Origin: Nitrospira sp. | Lineage (GTDB): Bacteria; Nitrospirota; Nitrospiria; Nitrospirales; Nitrospiraceae | Assembly (NCBI GenBank): GCA_013696305.1 | Contig: JACCYV010000199.1 | Span: forward strand, 1-32,986 | Direction: 5' to 3' | DNA: 32,986 nucleotides | Shown: piece after piece, positions 1-8,390 of the stretch | How positions within the stretch are numbered: position 1 is the first letter of the stretch | How the letters are laid out: each line of letters starts with the position of its first letter | Made by a program: the position numbers and the translations under genes | The notes under the pieces: generated by a model | What the model was told of the DNA's origin: nothing | The model's database searches: none | What the model saw: the letters and a program-made list of their open reading frames with translations, nothing else

Positions 1-245
1 ATCATGTAGGTGTCTTCAGGCAACTGAAACACTTTTTTCGGCATGCTGGAGGCGAGGTCGCCGTCGTGCCCGGTCGGTAGATCGATCGGGCCGAATGTGA
101 GGGTGACCGTCTGGTCGTCGATGGTAATTTTGGTGTCGCCCAAGCTGGGCATGGTCGGAATGGCGTGGTGATCATGGCCGCTATCGGCATACACCGCACT
201 CGTGAGCCCTAGCAGTAAGGCCATTGTCAGTAGCGCACGATTCAT
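1..245 (-). CDS. Small exported hypothetical protein (3' part cut by window edge)
   Basis: Open frame from ATG at 245 (preceded on the minus strand by gaggaggggct, RBS-like) to the window edge: MNRALLTMALLLGLTSAVYADSGHDHHAIPTMPSLGDTKITIDDQTVTLTFGPIDLPTGHDGDLASSMPKKVFQLPEDTYM. Clear signal peptide. Missed by the ORF track because it runs off the edge. Confidence 0.75.
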   Translation of the reverse strand, partial: MNRALLTMALLLGLTSAVYADSGHDHHAIPTMPSLGDTKITIDDQTVTLTFGPIDLPTGHDGDLASSMPKKVFQLPEDTYM

Positions 246-320
246 AGCCCCTCCTCGTTATGACAGCCGGCCGTCCGTGAAGTGTGTGTGAAAAAATGTC
301 AGGAAAGTGTCGCCCACGCG

Positions 321-1232
321 TTAGGGAGCCGTCGGGGGTGGCGTGAGTCGTTTCCACAGGTAGCTGCCGCCATGCTGTCGGGGCGGGATGTTCTCCCTGT
401 TGCCGACACGGACATACCACCAGATTCCCTTGGCTTGCCTGCTGTCTTCGGAGAGGATGATTTCAAATGCGCCTTCGCGGTCATTGCCGGTTTGTTTCCA
501 AGTACCCTGCCAGCGTCGGTCGTTGAAACTGGTGGTGGAAAACTGTCCTCCCTGCCAGGTATAGGGACCGTTGCCGTGTGCATCCAGAGTGGCGCGATAC
601 AATTTATTGTCTTCGATCTCGGTGACTTCCCATTCGCCGCTCAAATCAACGCCGTTCGTTGCAGCCGTCTGACTGTCGGAGGTGCGATGAAGTAGTGTGG
701 CCGTGTCAGGCAAGGCGCTCCCCAGTCCCGTGTCAGGCTGTCTGGCTGATTCGTGCCAGGCCACGAGGATCCAGCCGTTATCCCGTCGCTCCAGGACCCC
801 TGTCTCACGCAGCGGGAGCACCATGCGTTGGGTGAGATTGTTGGAAATGACGTGCCGGATATAGTCCAACTCCATCGCAAACCAGGCAATATCGCCTTTG
901 CTCCAAAACTGAAGGTATGTGATGGGAAGCTCCAGCTTGACCACTGAATCGAATTCGTTGCGCATCTCGGCGGCCAAGGCAGGCCAGCCCACATATTTGT
1001 GTCCGTCGATCGTATACCCGATGGCGTCGGCGTCGTGGGACATATACTTGGACATCGTGGCGAGATCCCGTTCTGCGTTCGCTCGCACGATGGTGCGCAA
1101 CGTCGTTTCCGGGTCAAGAGGTTCGTCGGCCGACGCAGCGGAAGCGACAAAAATGCTGAGCACAGAGAAAAAAATGAACCGGCTCCAGGGTGGGAGGGGC
1201 CTCGATCGATATCTACACAGCGGATTGCTCAT
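321..1232 (-). CDS. Exported NTF2-like/SnoaL-like (DUF4440-type) protein with extra C-terminal domain
   Basis: 303-aa ORF; hydrophobic N-terminus; LDPETTLRTIVRANAERDLATMSKYMSHDADAIGYTIDGHKYVGWPAL...GVLERRDNGWILVAWHES is an NTF2-like pattern. Confidence 0.75.
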   Translation of the reverse strand: MSNPLCRYRSRPLPPWSRFIFFSVLSIFVASAASADEPLDPETTLRTIVRANAERDLATMSKYMSHDADAIGYTIDGHKYVGWPALAAEMRNEFDSVVKLELPITYLQFWSKGDIAWFAMELDYIRHVISNNLTQRMVLPLRETGVLERRDNGWILVAWHESARQPDTGLGSALPDTATLLHRTSDSQTAATNGVDLSGEWEVTEIEDNKLYRATLDAHGNGPYTWQGGQFSTTSFNDRRWQGTWKQTGNDREGAFEIILSEDSRQAKGIWWYVRVGNRENIPPRQHGGSYLWKRLTPPPTAP

Positions 1233-1299
1233 AGGCGGTGAAACTGTCTCCTTGAAAGACGCATAACTCTGCGAGGCTACCTGATGACTCGATGCGGTG

Positions 1300-2085
1300 T
1301 CAATGTCTATTTTCCGGTTCGGAGATTTCCGTCATGGTGCAGACCACCACGGTCACATTGTCGATCCCGCCTTCTTTGAGAGCCGCCGCTATCAGGGCTT
1401 GAGCGCAGAGCGGGGGATTGCGCCGATAGGGCATGGCGGTCTGTAGAATATGCTCGTCGGTCAGCATTTTCGTGAGACCGTCAGAACAGAGCAGCATCAA
1501 ATCGCCCTTGACCGGGTCATAGGGGAAGATGTCGCTCTCGATCCTTGGCCCAAGGCCCATCGCCCGGGTCAGCACATGGCGGTCAGGGTGGCGCGCAGCC
1601 TGCTCAGAAGTGAGACGCCCATCGCGGACATGTTCTTCGATCAACGTGTGATCCCGCGTCACCTGAGTGATAGTGGTGTCTCTGATCAGGTAGGCCCGGC
1701 TGTCGCCCACGTTGATCACTAACAGTTGAGGCGTGGGAAGCAAGAGGAGGTGCGCGGCCACCAACGTGGTTCCCATGCCCTGCAGCGGCGGGTGGTGTTC
1801 GGCGTGGGCGAGGATGGCCGCATGGGCGTGCTCCACCATGGTGGTGAGGCAGACGGTGCTGCTCGTTTCTTCAGTTCCGGATTCAGACGCGTTCTTTGCA
1901 AGGGCTGGGGCAAAATCGCCGAGGGTGTTTATCACCAGTCGGCTGGCGACGTCTCCACCGGGGTGGCCTCCCATGCCGTCGGCCACCGCCCACAGCCGGT
2001 GACGGTTATCGACGAGGAACGTATCTTGATTGGTAGGACGGACTAAGCCGCGATCCGTTTGACCATATGCCGTCCATTCCCACAT
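1300..2085 (-). CDS. PP2C-family serine/threonine protein phosphatase
   Basis: 261-aa ORF with PP2C motifs: VADGMGGHPGGDVAS, INVGDSRAYLI, LLCSDGLTKML, GGIDNVTVVV. Confidence 0.92.
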   Translation of the reverse strand: MWEWTAYGQTDRGLVRPTNQDTFLVDNRHRLWAVADGMGGHPGGDVASRLVINTLGDFAPALAKNASESGTEETSSTVCLTTMVEHAHAAILAHAEHHPPLQGMGTTLVAAHLLLLPTPQLLVINVGDSRAYLIRDTTITQVTRDHTLIEEHVRDGRLTSEQAARHPDRHVLTRAMGLGPRIESDIFPYDPVKGDLMLLCSDGLTKMLTDEHILQTAMPYRRNPPLCAQALIAAALKEGGIDNVTVVVCTMTEISEPENRH

Positions 2086-2104
2086 GCCTCAGATCATTCC
2101 CGCA

Positions 2105-2878
2105 CTATGTAAGAGAAATTAAGGATTGCGGACCGTACCGGGCGATCAGCCGGTCATACAACAATTCCGCCAGTGGTTCGAGATTTTTGGTGTCCGCGGC
2201 ATTATAGCGGACGAGCAGGTCCAGCGCTGCGACGTCGCCTGCCCGGTATTGATGCCACAACCGCACGGCATCCATCCCGTCGAGTTGATGGAGATCGGAT
2301 TCCCGGGTGATGTCCAACTCGCGTTCGATGAGTTTGAGTCCACCCTGCAATCCCACACGTCTCGCCGCGAAACAGAGATCGAAGTGAGGAATCGACACAT
2401 GTAAGCCTTTGAAGCAGGTTTGCAAGTAGGGGACATCGAAGGCGCTGCCGAAAAAGGTGATCAGCAAATCGGCGCGATCCAGTTCTTCTTGAATGACCTC
2501 CTTGGTCAGCGAATCATCCCAGATCAGTGTGCTCATCCGGCCATTTCGATAGAGACCCACGACGGTCACCTGGCCGTCGTGGGCCGAGAGCCCAGTCGTT
2601 TCAATGTCGAGATAGAGGGCCCCGACCCCGAAAGTCCGAAATAACCGCCAGTGGTCACGCGTCGGCAGGCAACCGGCAAAGTACCGGGCATTTCGGCGGT
2701 CGAGGTGATCTTGTGCGGCGGCGAGGTCGGCATCATACAGGGCCTTGCGGGAAGGCGAGATTCCGGAGAGGCGAGACTGCCGACGAAAGGCGGTCCAGTC
2801 GGCGATGCCCTCTTCCCAGAGCCGCCGTTCGGTGAATGAACCGATGCCGTTCAAATGGACGAACGTTGAGGTCAACAT
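2105..2878 (-). CDS. RNase H-like (YprB/RNase_H_2 type) predicted exonuclease
   Basis: YLDIETTGLSAHDGQVTVVGLY...ADLLITFFGSAFDVPYL...HFDLCFAARRVGLQGGLKLIERELDI...YNAADTKNLEPLAELL is DEDD-like. N-terminal FVHLNGIGSFTERRLWEEGI is HhH-like. ORF is open to 2926; ATG at 2878 is an alternative start. Confidence 0.82.
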   Translation of the reverse strand: MLTSTFVHLNGIGSFTERRLWEEGIADWTAFRRQSRLSGISPSRKALYDADLAAAQDHLDRRNARYFAGCLPTRDHWRLFRTFGVGALYLDIETTGLSAHDGQVTVVGLYRNGRMSTLIWDDSLTKEVIQEELDRADLLITFFGSAFDVPYLQTCFKGLHVSIPHFDLCFAARRVGLQGGLKLIERELDITRESDLHQLDGMDAVRLWHQYRAGDVAALDLLVRYNAADTKNLEPLAELLYDRLIARYGPQSLISLT

Positions 2879-3006
2879 AGATGTAGTCACGAGAGCGCCT
2901 GGATCCGATTGTAGCCTTGATTTCAAGGGATAAACAAGTTAGAGTCCGCGACTGGTGCGGAGTTTCGACACTCTAGGATCGGTATCACTGGGGCAGGTGA
3001 GGGTTC

Positions 3007-3417
3007 ATGACAACGAATGGAACCGTGAAGCGTATTCGGATCAGGGTGGGCGGTGTCCATCTGGACGCAGAGTTGAAAGGGACCCGAACGGCGGAAGAAA
3101 TTTACCGGGCTCTACCCGCCGAAGGACCGTTGAATGTATGGGGTGAAGAGTTCTATTTTAAGATCGCCGGCGTGAAGGACCATCGCGAGACGGCGACGAC
3201 ACAGGTGAAAGTCGGCGATGTGGCATTCTGGGGAGCCGGCCAGGTGTTGGCGATTTTTTTTGGGCGCACGCCGATGAGTATGGGGCCCGATCCGGTTCCT
3301 GCCGACCGGGTGAATGTCGTGGGGCGTGTCCTGGGTGATGCGGCCACGCTGCGCCAGGCGATGAACGCGAGCACGATCCGTGTAGAACGGATTGAACCGG
3401 GTCCGTCGGTTGGGTGA
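3007..3417 (+). CDS. Cyclophilin-like fold protein (TM1367-like family)
   Basis: 136-aa ORF: IRVGGVHLDAELKGTRTAEEIYRALPAEGPLNVWGEEFYFKI...VGDVAFWGAGQVLAIFFGRTPMS. Confidence 0.78.
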   Translation: MTTNGTVKRIRIRVGGVHLDAELKGTRTAEEIYRALPAEGPLNVWGEEFYFKIAGVKDHRETATTQVKVGDVAFWGAGQVLAIFFGRTPMSMGPDPVPADRVNVVGRVLGDAATLRQAMNASTIRVERIEPGPSVG

Positions 3418-3531
3418 ACAAGCCCACCTCGCAGCCAGGTCAAGCACAGCTGCACCGGGCACGACCGGAAACGGGAATTGTTCGAGGCAACCACAAGCAA
3501 GGAAACTAATACCCACGGAACGTATGACGCG

Positions 3532-3813
3532 ATGAGGGTGGCCAAAGAGCGAATTCATCACATGGCTGAGTCGCTGATCGCCCGGTTGCATGAACTCGCG
3601 TTTCTGGAGGTGACCGGAGACCGCAAGTTGCTGCGGGAGTCGCTGGAACAGACGATGACGGAAGAACTCGTGATTGAAGACCGGTTGAATGCTGAAGTGC
3701 GTCGGTTGATGGAGCCGTACGAACGACAAATTCAGCAGGGGCAGGTGGACTACCAAAAGATGTTCACCATGATCAAGCAGAAGCTGGTGCGTGATCGCGG
3801 GATCATCTTGTAA
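3532..3813 (+). CDS. DUF507 family protein (copy 1)
   Basis: ATG at 3532 gives MRVAKERIHHMAESLIARLHELAFLEVTGDRKLLRESLEQTMTEELVIEDRLNAEVRRLMEPYERQIQQGQVDYQKMFTMIKQKLVRDRGIIL, a DUF507 pattern. ORF track extends to 3478. Confidence 0.85.
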   Translation: MRVAKERIHHMAESLIARLHELAFLEVTGDRKLLRESLEQTMTEELVIEDRLNAEVRRLMEPYERQIQQGQVDYQKMFTMIKQKLVRDRGIIL

Positions 3814-3814
3814 C

Positions 3815-3880
3815 ATGCTGAATAAGGAATGCTGAATGCGGAATTTTGACTGACGTCGTCCGGAATTCCTCATTCAGCAT
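3815..3880. repeat. Composite direct/inverted repeat (REP/MITE-like) between DUF507 genes
   Basis: atgctgaataaggaat (3815-3830) and atgctgaatgcggaatt (3829-3845), then aattcctcattcagcat (3864-3880), whose reverse complement atgctgaatgaggaatt matches the left units at 15/16 and 16/17. Confidence 0.8.
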
Positions 3881-3902
3881 CCACGTTTAGAATTGGAACC
3901 TC

Positions 3903-4178
3903 GTGATCAGCGACGACAAAGCCAGCCATCTCGCCCATCTGGTGCTTGGTGAGTTTAAAAAGAACCCGCAGTGCCGGTTAACCGAGGACGATGGTAAGGT
4001 CCTGCGCGAGATCAAGCGAGTGGTGGCGGCGGAGCTGGCGTTAGAAACGGAGATCGACAAAAAAGTGCGGACTCGACTCGCGTCCTATTCCCGGCATATC
4101 GTGGAGGGGAGCGCTGAGTGGGATGTCATGTATCGGAAAGCGTGCGAAGAAGAACAAAAAAAGCGCGCCAAACCCTAA
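3903..4178 (+). CDS. DUF507 family protein (copy 2)
   Basis: GTG start; MISDDKASHLAHLVLGEFKKNPQCRLTEDDGKVLREIKRVVAAELALETEIDKKVRTRLASYSRHIVEGSAEWDVMYRKACEEEQKKRAKP. Confidence 0.88.
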   Translation: MISDDKASHLAHLVLGEFKKNPQCRLTEDDGKVLREIKRVVAAELALETEIDKKVRTRLASYSRHIVEGSAEWDVMYRKACEEEQKKRAKP

Positions 4179-4211
4179 GGCGCGCGACAAATATTTCGAT
4201 GAGGACAGGTT

Positions 4212-4652
4212 ATGAGATGTATTCTATGGATCGCTCTGTGTGTGGTGGTGCTGTCGTTTCCGGCCTGCACGCATTCCAAACCCAAACCACTCGTTCCGCT
4301 GGAACTGACCTCTGGAGCCAATGCCCAGGCTATCGCCCTCAATACACAGGGGGCGCAGGCGTTTCAGAGCGGCCAGCTGGCGGAGGCCAAAAACTATTTT
4401 GCGCAGGCCATTAAAGCGGTTCCTGATTCAGGTCAGGCGCACTACAATTATGCGCTGACCCTGAATGCGTTGGGTGAAACGGACCTGGCCCGCCAGCACT
4501 TTATTGAGGCGTCGAATTTGGCACCCGGCGACAAGGTGATTTGGGACTCTCCGGCGCTGCGTCCCTTTGGCAGTCCCGCAGTACAAAAGGGACCGTCTAC
4601 CGAACATCCCTACGGCACGAGAAAGCCTGATATCGGCAGCGGGCCGCGCTAG
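4212..4652 (+). CDS. TPR-containing lipoprotein
   Basis: Signal peptide with lipobox (MRCILWIALCVVVLSFPAC); TPR-like repeats AIALNTQGAQAFQSGQLAEAKNYFAQAIKAVPDSGQAHYNYALTLNALGETDLARQHFIEASNLAP. Confidence 0.85.
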   Translation: MRCILWIALCVVVLSFPACTHSKPKPLVPLELTSGANAQAIALNTQGAQAFQSGQLAEAKNYFAQAIKAVPDSGQAHYNYALTLNALGETDLARQHFIEASNLAPGDKVIWDSPALRPFGSPAVQKGPSTEHPYGTRKPDIGSGPR

Positions 4653-4692
4653 CCGGCTGGCGCGAGGTATGTTTTCAGGAGGAGACGGAGAC

Positions 4693-5160
4693 ATGGCGAA
4701 CGAGTTAGCAGTGGGTTCGAAGGTGCCGGAATTTTCCTTGCCGGATCAGAACGGCGGCACGGTGTCTCTCAAGAGTTTCAAGGGCAAACAGGTCGTGCTG
4801 TATTTTTATCCCAAAGACGATACCTCAGGCTGTATGAAACAGGCCTGCGATTTCCGGGACTCTCTCGCCCCGATCAAGAAGGCCGGGGCCGTAGTGCTCG
4901 GAGTCAGCATGGATGGAAAAGCGTCACACGAAAAGTTTATTGCGAAGTACGGGTTACCGTTTACGCTCTTGAGCGATGAAGAGGCAGCCACGAGCAAGGT
5001 TTATGGAGTCTACAAAGAGAAGAGTATGTACGGCAGGAAGTACTGGGGCATCGAACGGAGTACATTTGTCATCGATGCCGCTGGGAGGCTAAAGGCTTTG
5101 TTTCGAACGGTCAAGGTGCCCGGACATGTGGATGAAGTGCTGGCGGCGCTTAAGGCATAG
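4693..5160 (+). CDS. bcp: Peroxiredoxin, thioredoxin-dependent thiol peroxidase (Bcp/PrxQ)
   Basis: ATG at 4693 (ORF track extends to 4567); MANELAVGSKVPEFSLPDQNGGTVSLKSFKGKQVVLYFYPKDDTSGCMKQACDFRD carries the peroxidatic Cys and the CX4C spacing of PrxQ. Confidence 0.93.
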   Translation: MANELAVGSKVPEFSLPDQNGGTVSLKSFKGKQVVLYFYPKDDTSGCMKQACDFRDSLAPIKKAGAVVLGVSMDGKASHEKFIAKYGLPFTLLSDEEAATSKVYGVYKEKSMYGRKYWGIERSTFVIDAAGRLKALFRTVKVPGHVDEVLAALKA

Positions 5161-5199
5161 TGGTGCGGCCTGACAGCCAGCCGTGAACCGCCCAGCCAT

Positions 5200-5442
5200 A
5201 TGGACCCGCTTGAAAAAACCTCCCACGCCTGCCGTGCCGCTGCGCTATCCATCGTCCCAGGCATCGGACATGTCTATATCGGGGAAAAGCGCGGTGGGCC
5301 GCTACTCCTCGCAGGGATACTGCTGATTATCCTCTGGCTGTTTGTGCTCTCGGTTGCCTTTGTGCCTTTGGTCGGGCTGGTACTGTTTTGCATGGTGGAT
5401 ACCTATCTCACCGTCAGCCGGGACCGGGGTCTTCTTATCTAA
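5200..5442 (+). CDS. Small TM2-like membrane protein
   Basis: 80-aa ORF: ALSIVPGIGHVYIGEKRGGPLLLAGILLIILWLFVLSVAFVPLVGLVLFCMVDTYLTV; two TM segments and a PGxGxxYxG motif. Confidence 0.65.
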   Translation: MDPLEKTSHACRAAALSIVPGIGHVYIGEKRGGPLLLAGILLIILWLFVLSVAFVPLVGLVLFCMVDTYLTVSRDRGLLI

Positions 5443-5482
5443 TCAGGCCCATGGCGCTCCTAGAGGGAGGTCGGACAGTACA

Positions 5483-6355
5483 ATGGCAGAATCGTTCCAT
5501 CTCCAGTCGCTTCGCGGGCTGATGGTGGTGCTGCTCTGTTGGGCGATGAGTACGGCGGGTGAAGCGGCCGACAAAATCACCGGCACCCTTACGGTGAAGG
5601 ATGCGTTAACCCTGCCGAATCAGACGGTTCGAATCGAAGCCCGACTTACCGGCAAGACGCTGGCCGCTGCTCCGGTATGGGGAGGTGTTGCGCTGCAACT
5701 GCACATCGACGGCAAGCCCGCCGGGCTGGCCAAGACCAATGAAGGCGGGCAGGCCATCTTCGCCTATACGCCGAAGATGCGGGGGACCAACGTCATCAGC
5801 GTGTCGATCGACGCTGGGGCTCTGGTCGCGGCGGAGAAGACCGAGGCGACATTGTGTGTATGGGAGCGGCGACGACCAATCTTATTGGTCGAGATGGCGG
5901 CGATCATGCAGCCTCGTGAGTTTACATCGCCTTCCGGTTCCTTCGCGTCGGCGGGAACGATGACTGAGCCGCCGGCACCACCCGCTCCCGATGCGGCCGC
6001 GGAACTGTCGCGTCTGACGCAGTATTACTACAACGTGGTCTATGTGCCGGGGAGCGAGCCATCGCCGGCGGAGGCTGCGATCACCGGCGGCGTCCGCCGA
6101 TGGCTGGAGTCTCACAAGTTTCCTGCCGGTCTTGTGGTCATGCCGGCACCCGGAGGTCTGAGCGCCATGATAGAGACTTTCAAGCAGGACGGCTGGACCA
6201 CCATGAAAACGGGCATCGGGCGCACGCGGTCATTTGCAGACACGCTGCTCCATCACAGGATGGAGGTCGTTGTGGTACCCGAAATGCCCAAGGGCGAATT
6301 GCCGCGGAAGGCCAGGGCGGCGAAAGAATGGAAAGAGGTGAGGAAGAAGTTGTGA
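5483..6355 (+). CDS. Exported protein, Ig-like N-terminal domain and possible degenerate HAD/APP1-like C-terminal domain
   Basis: ATG at 5483 gives MAESFHLQSLRGLMVVLLCWAMSTAGEAADKITGTLTVKDALTLPNQTVRIEARLTG... (signal peptide, beta-rich). C-terminal YYNVVYVPGSEPSPAEAAITGGVRRWLESHKFPAGLVVMP resembles APP1/LNS2-like proteins. Confidence 0.65.
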   Translation: MAESFHLQSLRGLMVVLLCWAMSTAGEAADKITGTLTVKDALTLPNQTVRIEARLTGKTLAAAPVWGGVALQLHIDGKPAGLAKTNEGGQAIFAYTPKMRGTNVISVSIDAGALVAAEKTEATLCVWERRRPILLVEMAAIMQPREFTSPSGSFASAGTMTEPPAPPAPDAAAELSRLTQYYYNVVYVPGSEPSPAEAAITGGVRRWLESHKFPAGLVVMPAPGGLSAMIETFKQDGWTTMKTGIGRTRSFADTLLHHRMEVVVVPEMPKGELPRKARAAKEWKEVRKKL

Positions 6356-6378
6356 GAGCAACTGTGTTCTCCTGTCTT

Positions 6379-6426
6379 GTTCGCGCAACGCGCGGGCTCG
6401 GAAGCCCCTCGTTGGACGCGCGCAGT
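6379..6426 (-). repeat. Dispersed intergenic repeat, copy A
   Basis: Reverse complement actgcgcgcgtccaacgaggggcttccgagcccgcgcgttgcgcgaac aligns to 28538-28585. Confidence 0.6.
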
Positions 6427-6643
6427 TCATGGCTCCCCTGACACCAGCTTGCGCGAAAGTTCAAAGGAGCGCGGTGGCTATGCGCAGTGAAAAAAACTCA
6501 GGCACTCTCACCGCGGCGGGGCAATGCGAATAAAAGCAGCGCGGCGAAAGTGAATGTGTCTAAGGTCATTCACTCCGTTCGCCTAATCATGGTATGTTCA
6601 GCGCCCGTCAGGGTGTCACCTCAGTGAAGGAGTAGGGGCCGGT

Positions 6644-7423
6644 ATGTTGTTAGAAGGGAAGAAAGGTTTGATCATCGGGGTAGCCAACAAGCATAGCATT
6701 GCCTGGGCGATCGCGCAGGCGGCGGCGCGTGAAGGCGCTCAGCTGTTGTTCAGTTATCAGAATGAGCGGTTGCGCGAAAATGTCGAAGAATTAGTGCAGA
6801 CTCTGCCCGGCGCGTCGGCTGGCGTGTGCGATGTCGCAGACGACAGCCAGATAGCCGCCATGATAAAACAGGCCGGACAGAACCTGGGACGAGTGGATTT
6901 TCTGGTGCATTCCCTGGCTTTTGCCCCCCGTGAGGAACTCACAGGAGAGTTCTTGAACACCACGCGCCAGGGTTTTGCGACCGCTCTCGATGTCAGCGCC
7001 TACTCCCTCGTGGCCGTCACGCGCGCGGCTGTCCCCTTGATGACGGAAGGCGGGTCCGTGGTCACGCTAACCTATCTTGGCAGTGAGCGGGTCGTGCCAC
7101 ATTACAATGTTATGGGCGTGGCCAAGGCAGCGCTCGAGGCGAGTGTCCGCTATCTGGCCCATGATCTGGGTCCGAAGAATATTCGAGTGAATGCCGTCTC
7201 CGCCGGGCCGATCAAGACGCTGGCCGCACGCGGCGTGTCAGGAATCAGCAAAATGGTCGATCACCACCGCGCCTTTGCTCCGCTCCGACGGGCCACCGAG
7301 CAGGGCGAAGTCGGCGATACGGCGTTGTTTCTGCTGAGCCCTCTAGGCCGTGGCATCACCGGAGAGGTAATCTACGTCGATGGGGGATACCATATTCTCG
7401 GGTCGCTGGCCTCCGTCGATTAG
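6644..7423 (+). CDS. fabI: Enoyl-[acyl-carrier-protein] reductase (NADH)
   Basis: MLLEGKKGLIIGVANKHSIAWAIAQAAAREGAQLLFSYQNERL...YNVMGVAKAALEASVRYLAHDLGPKNIRVNAVSAGPIKTLAARGVSGI...GEVIYVDGGYHILG. Confidence 0.96.
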   Translation: MLLEGKKGLIIGVANKHSIAWAIAQAAAREGAQLLFSYQNERLRENVEELVQTLPGASAGVCDVADDSQIAAMIKQAGQNLGRVDFLVHSLAFAPREELTGEFLNTTRQGFATALDVSAYSLVAVTRAAVPLMTEGGSVVTLTYLGSERVVPHYNVMGVAKAALEASVRYLAHDLGPKNIRVNAVSAGPIKTLAARGVSGISKMVDHHRAFAPLRRATEQGEVGDTALFLLSPLGRGITGEVIYVDGGYHILGSLASVD

Positions 7424-7484
7424 GACGCCAACGTTTCTGCTTACACAATCCTTTTCGTTCAACCCGCCTGATCGATGCCACATC

Positions 7485-8390
7485 GTGCCCCGGTCCAGAT
7501 TAGGTCCTGCGTGTCCGTCCTTTCCCTTCCATGTGATTCTGATCGCATTTCTGCTCTGCGCTGTCCCGGATCCATCGGGTTTTTCTGCGGAACTATCCGA
7601 CCGGGAGGAGGAAGGCTTGACCGGAGCTGTCCGGTCCGTTGAAACCAGAGACACTTTACTCCTGCAAACCGATCGATTCGATGCGCATGGACGCTTGGCT
7701 GAGCGCTTTCAGGATGGCCTGGAGAGCGCTCAAGAGTTGTGGCCGTTACGATTTTTGTATGTGTACGATCACGCCGGCAGGCGTACGGCCGAAGCGGTGA
7801 GGGATGGACGCGGGGAGCTCGTGAAAGAAACACGTTTTGCGTATGATGATCACGGCAATCGATCGGCCGAGGTGGCCACGTGGGGCGATGGCAGGTTTGA
7901 GAATGCGTCGTTGTACGACTACGATCATGTGCACCGGCGCATACGGGCTCTCCATTACAATGCCGTACAGGTCATCAATCGAAACCTGTTTACCTACGAT
8001 GGCAGAGGACGTTTAGTGCGGGAGCGATTTGAACGCAACTACCGCTCTAAGGCCGGTGGGAATCAGGTGATGAGGTCCACCAGGTTCGATGTCGGTTATG
8101 AAGTGACCATGCGGTATGACGACTTGGACCACATTCGGGAAAAGGTCGTGGTCGATCTCACGGGACGGCCGCAAGGCCGTTCGGAGTTTCGCTACGATGA
8201 GCATGGCAATCAGATCGAAGAGCGCATTTCCAATGCCGACGGGCGAATGACCGACCGGAAGGCCTATCGCTACCGATACGATGCGGCGGGGAATTGGATC
8301 GAGGAAACCCTCGATTGGTGGGAAATCAGCGGCGGACGTGAGGCTCTCAAACAATCTCATGTCAAATCTCGAATGATTACGTACTATTGA
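7485..8390 (+). CDS. Exported RHS/YD-repeat-like protein
   Basis: Frame open from 7380, but that start overlaps fabI; GTG at 7485 gives a signal-peptide-like N-terminus (HVILIAFLLCAVPDPSGFSA). YD-type repeats: TRFAYDDHGNRSAE, NLFTYDGRGRLVRE, SEFRYDEHGNQIEE, YRYRYDAAGNWIEE. Confidence 0.75.
   Translation: MPRSRLGPACPSFPFHVILIAFLLCAVPDPSGFSAELSDREEEGLTGAVRSVETRDTLLLQTDRFDAHGRLAERFQDGLESAQELWPLRFLYVYDHAGRRTAEAVRDGRGELVKETRFAYDDHGNRSAEVATWGDGRFENASLYDYDHVHRRIRALHYNAVQVINRNLFTYDGRGRLVRERFERNYRSKAGGNQVMRSTRFDVGYEVTMRYDDLDHIREKVVVDLTGRPQGRSEFRYDEHGNQIEERISNADGRMTDRKAYRYRYDAAGNWIEETLDWWEISGGREALKQSHVKSRMITYY

Noticed and set aside
3112-3873. 253-aa minus-strand ORF antisense to the cyclophilin-like and DUF507 genes
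   Set aside because: Overlaps two family-recognisable plus-strand genes; composition looks like shadow translation.
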